Assembly (NCBI GenBank): GCA_017467185.1
Contig: JAFTSS010000042.1
Coordinates: 1 to 53,678 of the forward strand
Source: Paludibacteraceae bacterium
Lineage (GTDB): Bacteria; Bacteroidota; Bacteroidia; Bacteroidales; Paludibacteraceae
Length of the DNA stretch: 53,678 nucleotides
Direction of reading: 5' to 3'
Made by a program: the position numbers and the translations under genes. Below the pieces are notes generated by a model that was not told where the DNA came from, searched no databases, and saw nothing but the letters and a program-made list of their open reading frames with translations. Shown here in pieces: positions 8,181 through 16,411 of this stretch (within the stretch, counting starts at the first letter, position 1; each line of letters starts with the position of its first letter).

Positions 8181-8597
8181 TCAATACTCAAAATCGAAAT
8201 CACTATCATCAACAAAGTAAGGTGTATCATCAAAAAAGTCATCTAAATCACGACGTTCTTTTTTAGTTGGACGTCCGAGACCTTTTGCGCGATTATTAGC
8301 TTTATCAAGTTTCAACATCTCCCAAAGTTCAAGTTGGTCAGGCGTAGTAACTTGCTGCATATATTCAGGAACGAGTTTTGCACCTAAACGATTTTGCGTT
8401 AGGGCCAATACTTTAAACGAAAAAATCACAGGTTGACGACGCACCTGAATAACATCCCCCACCTTAATCATTCGTGAAGGTTTCAGCGGCATACCATCAA
8501 TCATAATGTGCCCCTTTTTGCATGCCTCCGCCGCAATCGAACGCGTTTTAAATAAACGCATTGCCCACAACCACTTATCTATTCTTACTTCGTTCAT
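8181..8597 (-). CDS. hslR: RNA-binding S4 domain protein, Hsp15 family
   Basis: The 138-residue protein starts MNEVRIDKWLWAMRLFKTRS, the S4 RNA-binding fold of Hsp15/HslR (residues 4-65), followed by VGDVIQVRRQPVIFSFKVL and a basic linker KGLGRPTKKERRDL. In E. coli Hsp15 binds stalled 50S subunits with nascent chains. The acidic tail DDFFDDTPYFVDDSDFDFEY is typical of Bacteroidota homologs. It lies 71 bases after pth in an rplY-pth-hslR cluster, so all three concern the ribosome or peptidyl-tRNA. Confidence 0.9.
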   Translation of the reverse strand: MNEVRIDKWLWAMRLFKTRSIAAEACKKGHIMIDGMPLKPSRMIKVGDVIQVRRQPVIFSFKVLALTQNRLGAKLVPEYMQQVTTPDQLELWEMLKLDKANNRAKGLGRPTKKERRDLDDFFDDTPYFVDDSDFDFEY

Positions 8598-8668
8598 TTT
8601 AAAGATTAAAGCTTAGCATATAAGATTAGTGCCGAATGGTCTCTAAACTTTAAACACTAAACTCTCAA

Positions 8669-9232
8669 CTATTTATTATTGTATTGATTCATCGTAATAT
8701 TCAACCCTGCAAGACAGAAACTTTTGATTATATCACAAGCCACAGCGATACGTTTCGCCTTTTCTGCCTCTTGTTCAGCCGAAAATCTGCCAAGCACATA
8801 ATCAACTTGACCACCAGGATGAAAATCATTACCAATACCAAAACGCAAACGAGCATAATTCTGAGTGCCAACAAGTTCTTGAATATTTTTCAATCCATTA
8901 TGCCCAGCATCACTACCCTTACCTTTCAAACGTAAAGCTCCAAAAGGTAAAGCTAAATCATCGACAATAACTAATACTTGCTCCAATGGAATATTTTCTT
9001 GTTGCATCCAATAACGCACAGCATTTCCCGACAAGTTCATATATGTCGATGGTTTCAATAAGATAAGCTGATGACCTTTAACTTTTGCAGTAGCGACAGC
9101 CCCATAACGCTTATCCTCAAAAACAACATTGGACGCTTCAGCAAAAGCGTCCAATGTGTCGAATCCTATATTATGACGAGTGTGAGCATATTCGCTACCG
9201 ATATTGCCTAACCCGACAATCAAAAACTTCAT
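8669..9232 (-). CDS. pth: Peptidyl-tRNA hydrolase
   Basis: Pth cleaves peptidyl-tRNA released from stalled ribosomes and recycles the tRNA. The 187-residue chain begins [23 protein letters not shown], containing the catalytic His of the family signature. It continues with [26 protein letters not shown] (general-base Asp) and GHNGLKNI. Length is normal. The ATG lies 5 bases after the rplY stop, so they form one operon. Confidence 0.97.
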   Translation of the reverse strand: MKFLIVGLGNIGSEYAHTRHNIGFDTLDAFAEASNVVFEDKRYGAVATAKVKGHQLILLKPSTYMNLSGNAVRYWMQQENIPLEQVLVIVDDLALPFGALRLKGKGSDAGHNGLKNIQELVGTQNYARLRFGIGNDFHPGGQVDYVLGRFSAEQEAEKAKRIAVACDIIKSFCLAGLNITMNQYNNK

Positions 9233-9237
9233 ATAGA

Positions 9238-9810
9238 TTAGTTACCTTTTGCTTGAGCACCACGAGCAGCACGAGTCAATTTAACTGCACATACAACTGC
9301 GTTAGAAGCATTGAGGAGTTCAAGGTTTTCGAATTCGAGAGCACGTACTTGGATAGTTTTACCAAGTTCGAGGCTTTCAACGTTGATAGTAAGGATTTCA
9401 GGAATGTTAGAGTAAAGAGCTTTAACGCGAAGTTTACGCATTTCAAGAGCCAATTTACCACCGGCACGTACACCAGCTGCAAGACCTTCGAGTTTAACAG
9501 GAACTTCCATAACAACTGGTTTATCTTCAGTTACTTGATAGAAGTCGATGTGAAGAACTTGGTCAGATACTGGGTGGAATTGGATTTCACGCATAACAGC
9601 TTTTACTTCTTTACCATCGATGTTAAGAGCTACAACGAAGATTTCTGGAGTGTAGATCAATTTACGAAGGTCAGCCATAGTTGCTGAGAAATGAATGTTT
9701 TCACCTACACCATAAAGTTCGCAAGGGATGCTACCGTTTGCACGAATTGCTTTTGTTGCTTTTTTGCCAAGGTCAGTACGAACTGTACCTTTCAATTCAA
9801 ATGTTTTCAT
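9238..9810 (-). CDS. rplY: 50S ribosomal protein L25 (general stress protein Ctc form)
   Basis: The 190-residue protein has the 5S-rRNA-binding L25 domain ([20 protein letters not shown], residues 1-95) and the beta-rich TL5/Ctc extension (about 96-185; [19 protein letters not shown]). Length fits the long L25 form. It heads the rplY-pth-hslR cluster and has a good promoter at 9906-9935. The C-terminus [10 protein letters not shown] is basic. Confidence 0.95.
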   Translation of the reverse strand: MKTFELKGTVRTDLGKKATKAIRANGSIPCELYGVGENIHFSATMADLRKLIYTPEIFVVALNIDGKEVKAVMREIQFHPVSDQVLHIDFYQVTEDKPVVMEVPVKLEGLAAGVRAGGKLALEMRKLRVKALYSNIPEILTINVESLELGKTIQVRALEFENLELLNASNAVVCAVKLTRAARGAQAKGN

Positions 9811-9905
9811 TCTTTTTGTTTGTTTTTAAAAATGTGTTACTCAAAATTTTAGCTTGCTTCACAGGGCTGAAATTTCCCATCACACGACTAGCGTGAAAAG
9901 CGGTG

Positions 9906-9935
9906 CAAAGTTACAATTTTTTTTTCAATCTACAA
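9906..9935 (-). promoter_or_regulatory. Promoter of rplY-pth-hslR
   Basis: On the minus strand TTG (9933-9935, within TTTTG), 19 bases, then TAACTTTG (9906-9913). The leader to the rplY ATG is about 95 bases and includes GCGTGAAAAGCGG and a short AGCTTGC block; no known riboswitch is recognised. Confidence 0.65.
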
Positions 9936-9962
9936 AATATTTCTCACTTTAATTTATACCCC

Positions 9963-10106
9963 AACTCCCTATTCCCTATTCCTTATTCCCTATTCCTATT
10001 CCTTATTCCCTATTCCTTATTCCCTATTCCCTATTCCTTGTTCCCTATTCCTTATTCCTTGTTCCCTATTCCTTGTTCCCTATTCCTTGTTCCCTGTTCC
10101 CTATTT
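9963..10106. repeat. TTCCCTA-type minisatellite after hemW
   Basis: About twenty imperfect 7-bp units (TTCCCTA, TTCCTTA, TTCCTTG) start immediately after the hemW stop. On the hemW mRNA they would be a G-rich 3' tail (GGGAATA, GGGAACA). Confidence 0.8.
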
Positions 10107-11499
10107 ACACAATCATAAAATCAGAAATAATAGAATCTGAAATATAAATTCCTCTATGGGTAAGGCTTAATCTATTGTTGATAATTTGCATATTACCAGC
10201 ATTTACATATTTTTGAGCTTGACGCAGAAGTCTATCACATCGTACATCTCCAAATCGGATACGCAAATCCACCAAATCAACCCCAACTTTAGTCCTTAAT
10301 GCAGTAAATACCAACTCATTAAATCTTTCATCTTCAGTCAATACTTCAACAGTTCTAATCGTATTAACCCAACTATTATCCCCATGTTTTAGTTGGACGA
10401 GCAAAGCGGAGGGGGGTAATAATTCCTCATTCCTAACGCCTAACTCCTCATTAATTTCCCCTTGTTCTCCACTCGCAATTTGGTCAACCACATTATTGTC
10501 CCCCTGTCTTAGGGGGACGAGCGAAGCGGAGGGGGTTAATAATTGTGCATTATATTTAATAGTATGCGCCACATTCGACCATCGTTTTTCACCATCAAAG
10601 GAGTGGGCGCTTGGTCCTAAACCTAAATAGCGCATTCCATGCCAATAACCAGAATTATGACGAGATTCAAACCCTTTTTTTGCATAATTGGATATTTCAT
10701 ATTGCTCATAACCAGCCTCACTCAATCGTTTCGACAACAAATCAAACATATCTGCAGCAACATCTTCATCCAAAGGTTTCAACCTATTCATCTCCATCAG
10801 TTTTGTTATCTTAGAATCTGGCTCAAACATAAGCGAATAAGCTGAAATATGCTGAACATCTAATTCCAACGCTTTATCTATTGAATAATTCAACGACTCG
10901 ATTGTTTGCACTGGCAAAGCAAACATCAAATCAATTGTAATATTTTTAAAACCTGCACGTTTAGCTCGTTGCACAGCCTCAAACGCCTCATTTGCTGTAT
11001 GCCTACGATTTAACCACTTCAATTCATCATCAACGAAACTCTGCACCCCAATACTCAATCTATTTATCGGCAATCCCCCATTATTGTCCCCCTGTCTTAG
11101 GGGGACGAGCGAAGCGGAGGGGGTCAATAATTGTGCATTGTGCATTTTGCATTCTGCATTATACATTGTACATTGTGCATTCAACGCAGTCAAATACTCT
11201 TCACTCAAATCATCAGGATTACACTCTATCGTAAATTCCTCAACTTCCGACACATCCCACCTCTCGGCAATAGCACGATATATTCTCGCCAATTCTTCAA
11301 CACTCAACAACGAAGGTGTACCACCTCCAAAATAGATTGTCCGAATCTTATCTTCTCGAAAAAAATCAAGATAACAATCCATCTCCGCAATCAAAGCATC
11401 AATAAATTGCCCTCGAAGAGATAGATTAGTACCCGAAAGAAAATCACAATAGATACACTTCTGCGTACAAAACGGAATATGAATATACAATCCTGCCAC
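10105..11499 (-). CDS. hemW: HemW-like radical SAM heme chaperone with two in-frame repeat insertions
   Basis: The start is GTG 11499, giving the canonical MAGLYIHIPFCTQKCIYCDF with the radical-SAM CxxxCxxC cluster. It continues with TIYFGGGTPSLL, RLSIGVQSF and the HemW-specific region HISAYSLMFEPDSK and YEISNYAKKGFESRHN. The 464-residue length is well above the usual 375 or so. Two segments explain this: about residues 107-141 and 317-377. Both contain NAQLLTPSASLVPLRQGDNN, a translation of a palindromic element plus TGCATT repeats. Without them the chain is about 368 residues. The insertions break no SAM or cluster motif. The GTG is three bases after the upstream ATPase stop, so they are probably coupled. 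Confidence 0.92.
   Translation of the reverse strand: MAGLYIHIPFCTQKCIYCDFLSGTNLSLRGQFIDALIAEMDCYLDFFREDKIRTIYFGGGTPSLLSVEELARIYRAIAERWDVSEVEEFTIECNPDDLSEEYLTALNAQCTMYNAECKMHNAQLLTPSASLVPLRQGDNNGGLPINRLSIGVQSFVDDELKWLNRRHTANEAFEAVQRAKRAGFKNITIDLMFALPVQTIESLNYSIDKALELDVQHISAYSLMFEPDSKITKLMEMNRLKPLDEDVAADMFDLLSKRLSEAGYEQYEISNYAKKGFESRHNSGYWHGMRYLGLGPSAHSFDGEKRWSNVAHTIKYNAQLLTPSASLVPLRQGDNNVVDQIASGEQGEINEELGVRNEELLPPSALLVQLKHGDNSWVNTIRTVEVLTEDERFNELVFTALRTKVGVDLVDLRIRFGDVRCDRLLRQAQKYVNAGNMQIINNRLSLTHRGIYISDSIISDFMIV
10369..10551. repeat. Palindromic element pair inserted in hemW (second site)
   Basis: Two copies are joined here: a worn one at 10375-10430 and a clear one at 10492-10551 with hairpin GTCCCCCT/AGGGGGAC followed by GAGCGAAGCGGAGGGGGT and AATTGTGCATT. 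The frame stays open through 61 extra codons of hemW. Confidence 0.85.
11077..11181. repeat. Palindromic element plus TGCATT array inserted in hemW (first site)
   Basis: Hairpin GTCCCCCT/AGGGGGAC with GAGCGAAGCGGAGGGGGT (11086-11123) is followed by TGTGCATT-type units to 11181. It adds about 35 codons to hemW without a stop. It is nearly identical to 10492-10551 over the shared part. Confidence 0.85.
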
Positions 11500-11502
11500 T
11501 TA

Positions 11503-12828
11503 TCACATATCTTCGATGGTTAAACACAATTTTATCAATTCATATTTTGAGAGAATTTTATCTTTAACATGTTGCACTTTCACATCAAACAAATCAGACT
11601 TAAATTCTTTTCTCTGCCGCTTAACCTCAACAACAACTGCTTGTTTTTTATCCAAACTCAAACCTACAATATCAATTTCACATTGTTCTTTTCCCTTCTT
11701 AGCCTCCCAATATGAACCTATTTCACCATATTCTCCACTTTCAATGAACTGTTGCTTGAAATAATCTTCCAAAACTTTACCAGAATACGTAGAATAATCA
11801 GTTAATATTATCTTCTCTAACATTGCAAATTGATTCATCTCAATCAAAGTGCGATTTCCTTCAAAATATCTAAACCAAAAACGCAAAAACATATCTGCGA
11901 TTTCATACCTAACAGTTTGCGTTCCCTTTTTTGCAAAAATTGGCCTAACTTTTGTAATCACTTCGTATGTCTCTTCCAATTTTTTTAATTGCCCGCCAAT
12001 ACTTTTATCCCCCAAAACATTAACAATTTCAGCTTGAGTATTTAAACCATTTGAAATAGCATCAAGAATTGAAAAATATGTTCCATATTGTTTTCCGAAC
12101 TCATCTATCAACAAATTTTTACCTTCATCTCGAAATGGAGAATCAGGATCGCAAACCGCATGAATAATTTTATTAACCGACAAAGCCTTTGCATCTACTA
12201 ATAATTCAACATACTTTGGGATTCCGCCAGTTACAGCATAAAAAGCTAGCAAATCATCATTCGTATAAGAAGAAGTATAATCTGAAATAATTTGCTTCAA
12301 AACAGGTAAAGAGAAAGGATTGAGTTTCAACATCACATCAGCACGCCCAAACAAAGGCTCATGATAATGTTGAAAAATTTTAGTCATTAGAGAATATACT
12401 GAACCACTAACGATAAAATTTATATTAGTTTTAAGCCTAAATTGATCCCAATAATTTTGTATATCACTATAAATACTTGGATTTATGTTAAAAAATTCTT
12501 GAAATTCATCAATAACGAGAGTAAACTTTTTAGTCTCTCCTTGTTGCATAAGAAAAGCAAAAAGTTCATGAAAAGTAGTAATAGAAGGAACGAACAAATT
12601 CAACTTTAATGCAATTTCTTTACAAAATGTAGCGCATAAAGATGTTTCATTTTTTCGAGCCACAAAAAAATAAACGAATGGTTCGTCTTCTAAAGCTTTA
12701 ACAATAAGCGATGTTTTACCAATTCTACGTCGCCCTGTTACAACTGTCAATCTTGAATGATCAGTATATGACAAATCACGAATTTCGCGAAGTTTAGAAA
12801 TCTCGTGCTCTCTATTATAAAACTTCAT
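11503..12828 (-). CDS. AAA+ ATPase of the ATPase_2/DUF234 family
   Basis: The 441-residue protein has Walker A in GRRRIGKTSLIVKAL (about residues 32-46), Walker B LVIDEFQEFF, and a DUF234-type C-terminus with EIDIVGLSLDKKQAVVVEVK, which resembles a PD-(D/E)xK nuclease-like core. Middle parts (FSLPVLKQIISDYTSSY, AVTGGIPKYVELL) are typical of this archaeal-type ATPase family common in Bacteroidota. The biological role is unknown. It has its own promoter (12905-12935) and runs into hemW. A decayed relative of a similar ATPase lies at 13174-13371. Confidence 0.85.
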   Translation of the reverse strand: MKFYNREHEISKLREIRDLSYTDHSRLTVVTGRRRIGKTSLIVKALEDEPFVYFFVARKNETSLCATFCKEIALKLNLFVPSITTFHELFAFLMQQGETKKFTLVIDEFQEFFNINPSIYSDIQNYWDQFRLKTNINFIVSGSVYSLMTKIFQHYHEPLFGRADVMLKLNPFSLPVLKQIISDYTSSYTNDDLLAFYAVTGGIPKYVELLVDAKALSVNKIIHAVCDPDSPFRDEGKNLLIDEFGKQYGTYFSILDAISNGLNTQAEIVNVLGDKSIGGQLKKLEETYEVITKVRPIFAKKGTQTVRYEIADMFLRFWFRYFEGNRTLIEMNQFAMLEKIILTDYSTYSGKVLEDYFKQQFIESGEYGEIGSYWEAKKGKEQCEIDIVGLSLDKKQAVVVEVKRQRKEFKSDLFDVKVQHVKDKILSKYELIKLCLTIEDM

Positions 12829-12904
12829 AATAAATAAACCTAATTATTACTCGCGTAAATTTTACCGCTGTAACAAAACAAAAAAACATTTTTATTCAGT
12901 ATTG

Positions 12905-12935
12905 CAAAGTTACAATAAAACAATGAATTAAGCAA
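12905..12935 (-). promoter_or_regulatory. Promoter of the ATPase-hemW unit
   Basis: Minus-strand TTG (12933-12935), 20 bases, then TAACTTTG (12905-12912). A near-perfect palindrome AAACATTTCT-C-AGAAATGTTT lies just upstream at 12958-12978 and could be an operator; that part is a guess. Confidence 0.6.
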
Positions 12936-13061
12936 ATTATTAAGAATAAAATGAATAAAACATTTCTCAGAAATGTTTGTACTGCATATTAGAAAGTGTA
13001 TATTCAATCAATAATCACATAAAATATGCTACAAAGAAAAATCAGCAAACAAACAGAAAAT

Positions 13062-13090
13062 AAAAGGTTGACCAATCGGAGCAACCTTTT
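13062..13090. terminator. Hairpin terminator, copy 1
   Basis: AAAAGGTTG/CAACCTTTT with loop ACCAATCGGAG. T-runs or A-runs on both sides make it usable in either direction. Its loop and stem are nearly the same as copy 2 at 13393-13422, and the two bracket the gene fragment at 13174-13371. Confidence 0.65.
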
Positions 13091-13173
13091 ATTTATAAAC
13101 AATCCATTTACCAGAACGAATAGTGCCTATACGATTTACTCATGCCAAATTTTGAGATTACAGCATTTTTAAC

Positions 13174-13371
13174 ATGAAAAAATTGGCGTATAGGTCTAAA
13201 ATTATTCCTATAGAAGTAAAATCATCAGGCTATAAAACACATAAATCATTAGATATGTTTTGCAAAAAATTTTCTTCTCGCATCAGTGACCGCCTTTTAA
13301 TTTATACAAAAGATTATCAAAAAGAAGAAGAAACTACATACTTACCAATATATTTTACCCCATTTCTATAA
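13174..13371 (+). pseudogene. C-terminal fragment of a DUF4143-type ATPase
   Basis: The plus-strand frame encodes 65 residues with KIIPIEVKSSGYKTHKSLDM, FCKKFSSRISDRLLIYTKD and YLPIYFTPFL. This is the conserved nuclease-like tail (IPIEVKSG...) of ATP-binding DUF4143 proteins, which are normally around 400 residues with an N-terminal AAA domain. No AAA part lies upstream, so I read it as the remnant of a deleted gene. It is the only plus-strand coding candidate in the window. The fragment could still be translated from its internal ATG, but nothing supports that. Confidence 0.6.
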
Positions 13372-13392
13372 AAGATCAACAACAAAACACAA

Positions 13393-13422
13393 AAAAGGTT
13401 GCCCCAATCGGAGCAACCTTAA
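13393..13422 (-). terminator. Terminator of the susC-susD operon, copy 2
   Basis: AAGGTTGC/GCAACCTT with loop CCCAATCGGA, followed on the minus strand by TTTTTTG. It lies about 30 bases past the stop of the last gene of the susCD operon. Confidence 0.75.
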
Positions 13423-13450
13423 TTTTTATAATTTAATTGATTAAATCAAA

Positions 13451-14617
13451 TTATTCGCAATCAACAGCTGTAGCTGTTGCTTTTGTAGCGCCATCAGAAG
13501 CAAGTTCATAACAAGTATTTTCTGATGTTTTAATATCTACAGTTTGGTTTGCATCACCATTCCAACCTTCACCATTTTTGAAAATAATATTCAATTCAGC
13601 ACAGTTTTCAGTAACAACGTACCAATCACCTTCTTGTGTTGGAACAACTTCACGACCATCACCACCTGTAGGCCATACCCATGCAGTAATTGTATTTGTC
13701 CATGCTGCAGGAACTTTAGCTTTTACAGTAATATCTTTAGCTTCTTTTGGTTCTTCTGGAGTAGTTGCACCTTTTTCAATAAGAGTAACAGTAAGTTTAC
13801 CTACTGTACCTTTTTCAGAAACGAAAGTAAATTTAACAGAGTCACCTTGAGCAACTTCACCATCAAAAGTAATATCAGATTCTGGATACCAATTTTCACC
13901 TGCACCTGTAATATCTGTAGCAATATTTACACCTGTATTACCATAACGAGATATGTACTCAAATTGACCTTCCGCAATTTTTGTCATTTCTTGGTAAGTC
14001 CATTCGCCACCATTCCATGGGTGTTTAATAGCAGCAGTTTCAGCAACTTTAGCTTCAATAACTGGAGTTGTAGCCCAAGCTTTAACTTGAATAAATACTA
14101 CACCACCATCAGTCAAAGTTTTAAGTTTTGGTTGACCTTGGTTTTCAAGAACAAATTCAGCATCACCTTGTAAGATAACTACGTTATCTTCAGTTAAATC
14201 GTTATCTGGGTCCATATTTTTACCCCATTGATATGACCAACCTAGAGCAACATCAGGATCTGAAGGAATAGCAATAACTTTCATTTCCATGTCAGGAGCA
14301 TAATCAAATGTGTAGGCAACCCAACGATTGCTTTCTGCACCTTCTACTGGAACAAATTTCAAAGTTGGATCTTTTTCAGCCCAACCATTAACTGTACCAA
14401 CAGCATAACATCCTTCTGGAGTATCTTCTGGTACATAAAGAACTACAGTAGTTTTACCTGCAGCAGGAGCATCCACCATAGGAATTTCCAACTCTTCTAC
14501 CACAGTAGAATCTTTTGGGTCTTCTGGACGAACTTCTGGACCTTTATTAGGTTCACAAGCCACAAATGTCATTGCCATAATAGCAAGAGCACCGAAAAAT
14601 AATTTAAGATTTTTCAT
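13451..14617 (-). CDS. SusE/SusF-like surface lipoprotein
   Basis: The 388-residue protein begins MKNLKLFFGALAIMAMTFVAC, a lipoprotein signal with the lipid Cys at about 21, followed by a charged EPNKGPEVRPEDPKD linker. The rest is beta-rich with Trp-heavy segments (VGTVNGWAEKDPTLKFVPVE, WVWPTGGDGREVVP) that resemble starch-binding or CBM-like modules. Position directly after susD fits a SusE/F-type glycan-binding lipoprotein on the cell surface. No family is recognised for certain; the call rests on context, lipobox and Trp pattern. It is followed by the terminator at 13393-13422. Confidence 0.7.
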   Translation of the reverse strand: MKNLKLFFGALAIMAMTFVACEPNKGPEVRPEDPKDSTVVEELEIPMVDAPAAGKTTVVLYVPEDTPEGCYAVGTVNGWAEKDPTLKFVPVEGAESNRWVAYTFDYAPDMEMKVIAIPSDPDVALGWSYQWGKNMDPDNDLTEDNVVILQGDAEFVLENQGQPKLKTLTDGGVVFIQVKAWATTPVIEAKVAETAAIKHPWNGGEWTYQEMTKIAEGQFEYISRYGNTGVNIATDITGAGENWYPESDITFDGEVAQGDSVKFTFVSEKGTVGKLTVTLIEKGATTPEEPKEAKDITVKAKVPAAWTNTITAWVWPTGGDGREVVPTQEGDWYVVTENCAELNIIFKNGEGWNGDANQTVDIKTSENTCYELASDGATKATATAVDCE

Positions 14618-14680
14618 AATTAAAATTAATTTAAAATGTTTTAAAAAAAAAGATATAAAATTATTGATATATAAAAATTA

Positions 14681-16381
14681 TTAGTCTGCATAACCTTCCC
14701 ATTGTTGCCATTTTCCACCTGAAACCTCTATTTGTTTATATGGAATTGGGAACCATTTACGATACTCACCTAGACCCTCTGGTGACAAGAAATCAACATA
14801 GTTTGGATCATTAAATTTATTAAAACGAATCAAATCACGACGACGAACACATTCCCAAGCAAATTCACGTCCACGCTCATCAAGTAATTCATCAAGAGTT
14901 AAAGAACCTACAGTGTAAGGTTGAACTCCAACTCGAGTACGTATCAATTGGAAATCAGTACTATTTACAATATCAGCCAATTCACCTTCCCCTCCACGTA
15001 AAATAGCTTCTGCTTTATTATACAATACTTCAGCATAACGAATCAAGACAAAATCGTTTTCACAATATTTATTCAAAGTAGAATTTTTCTCAACTTGATA
15101 TTTCAATAAACGAGCACCATCATTATGTGTTGCATCTTCAAGAGCACGAACAGAAGAAGTCATGCATGCTGGCAGATTACCTTTATCTTCCATAACAAGA
15201 GTATCTGTTCCCTCTGCATTCCAAACAGGTCCCAAAAACCATCCCCAAGGTTCAGCATCAAAATCTGTTTTTGTTCCTAAAATACTATCACATGGACCTC
15301 GACGGTCAACACCATATTCGTAACGAGCTAAGAATGATGGACGTGCACAGAAACCATTCCATGGTTTTTCCAACATACCCCAAATATCTTTATGCATATA
15401 ATTTAAAGTCAACATAGTAATACGCAACTTGTTTGCCATTTTACCTGCAAAATCTTGATAATCAAATTGACCATTACCATTTTCAACGATAACAAATATA
15501 TTTTCCTCGCTATTTTCGTTATAAACTTTGAAATTTGTAAAGAAATCTGGTTCTATATAATAGACTTTTGAATTAATTACAGAATCACAAGCAATCACAC
15601 ATTTTGAATAAAAATCCTGTACAGTATTAATTCCTTTTACTCCATATTTTTGGCAATCCTCTGGAGTAACACCATAAGATTCTGCATTCAAATATAAACG
15701 AGATAACAAAGCATAAGCCATACCCTTAGAAGCACGACCATAGTTAGCTGCTTTACTTGGCATATTAGCATGAGGTAATTTTTTTGCTGCATCTTCCAAT
15801 GACAATACTAATTTGCTCCAAACTTCAGGAACTTCAAGCAAATCTGCAACAGAAGCAACAGTATCATAGCTTTCTGTGTAAGGCACTTTACCAAAGCTAT
15901 CAAACAAAGTATAAAAATAATAGGCTCTAAGAACTTCCAATTCAGCTTTATAACGACTATAAACCTCTGGATCCACGTACTGTTCTTGACCTTCAATTTG
16001 TTTTAAAATTTTATTACAAAGAACAGCACCACTACTACTTGTATTCCAAACGTTTTCAAAAGAAAGATCTTTTGATGTCCACGTATGATCATTAAAGCCA
16101 CGCCAATAACCATCATCAGCCCAATCATTACCAGGATTACGAGTTGGACACAAAGCTTCATCTGCCGCAAGAGAATTTATTCCCCAATATCCCCAATGGT
16201 CGTGCAACCATTTAACTTCTGCGTATGCTTGACCAACAAGCATAACCATATTAGTTTCATCAGACAAAAGGTCTCCCGATGTAGGTTTACCATAAGACTC
16301 TTCATCCAACATACCTTTACATGAGACAAAACTTGACAAACAACAAGCCGCCACAATGATATATAAAAATGATTTTTTCAT
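14681..16381 (-). CDS. SusD/RagB-family nutrient-binding lipoprotein
   Basis: The 566-residue chain has a lipoprotein signal MKKSFLYIIVAACCLSSFVSC and a SusD fold: N-terminal TPR-like helices (YRYKAELEVLRAYYFYTLFDSFGKVPY, typical of the family, about residues 140-170), YALLSRLYLNAE and the C-terminal block ERGREFAWECVRRRDLIRFN with GEYRKWFPIPYKQI. SusD proteins cap the SusC barrel and bind the substrate before import. It lies 30 bases after susC. Substrate cannot be told from sequence, and no glycoside hydrolase is next to it. Confidence 0.95.
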   Translation of the reverse strand: MKKSFLYIIVAACCLSSFVSCKGMLDEESYGKPTSGDLLSDETNMVMLVGQAYAEVKWLHDHWGYWGINSLAADEALCPTRNPGNDWADDGYWRGFNDHTWTSKDLSFENVWNTSSSGAVLCNKILKQIEGQEQYVDPEVYSRYKAELEVLRAYYFYTLFDSFGKVPYTESYDTVASVADLLEVPEVWSKLVLSLEDAAKKLPHANMPSKAANYGRASKGMAYALLSRLYLNAESYGVTPEDCQKYGVKGINTVQDFYSKCVIACDSVINSKVYYIEPDFFTNFKVYNENSEENIFVIVENGNGQFDYQDFAGKMANKLRITMLTLNYMHKDIWGMLEKPWNGFCARPSFLARYEYGVDRRGPCDSILGTKTDFDAEPWGWFLGPVWNAEGTDTLVMEDKGNLPACMTSSVRALEDATHNDGARLLKYQVEKNSTLNKYCENDFVLIRYAEVLYNKAEAILRGGEGELADIVNSTDFQLIRTRVGVQPYTVGSLTLDELLDERGREFAWECVRRRDLIRFNKFNDPNYVDFLSPEGLGEYRKWFPIPYKQIEVSGGKWQQWEGYAD

Positions 16382-16411
16382 ATCTTATTAAATTTTAAAT
16401 TCATTAACCAA

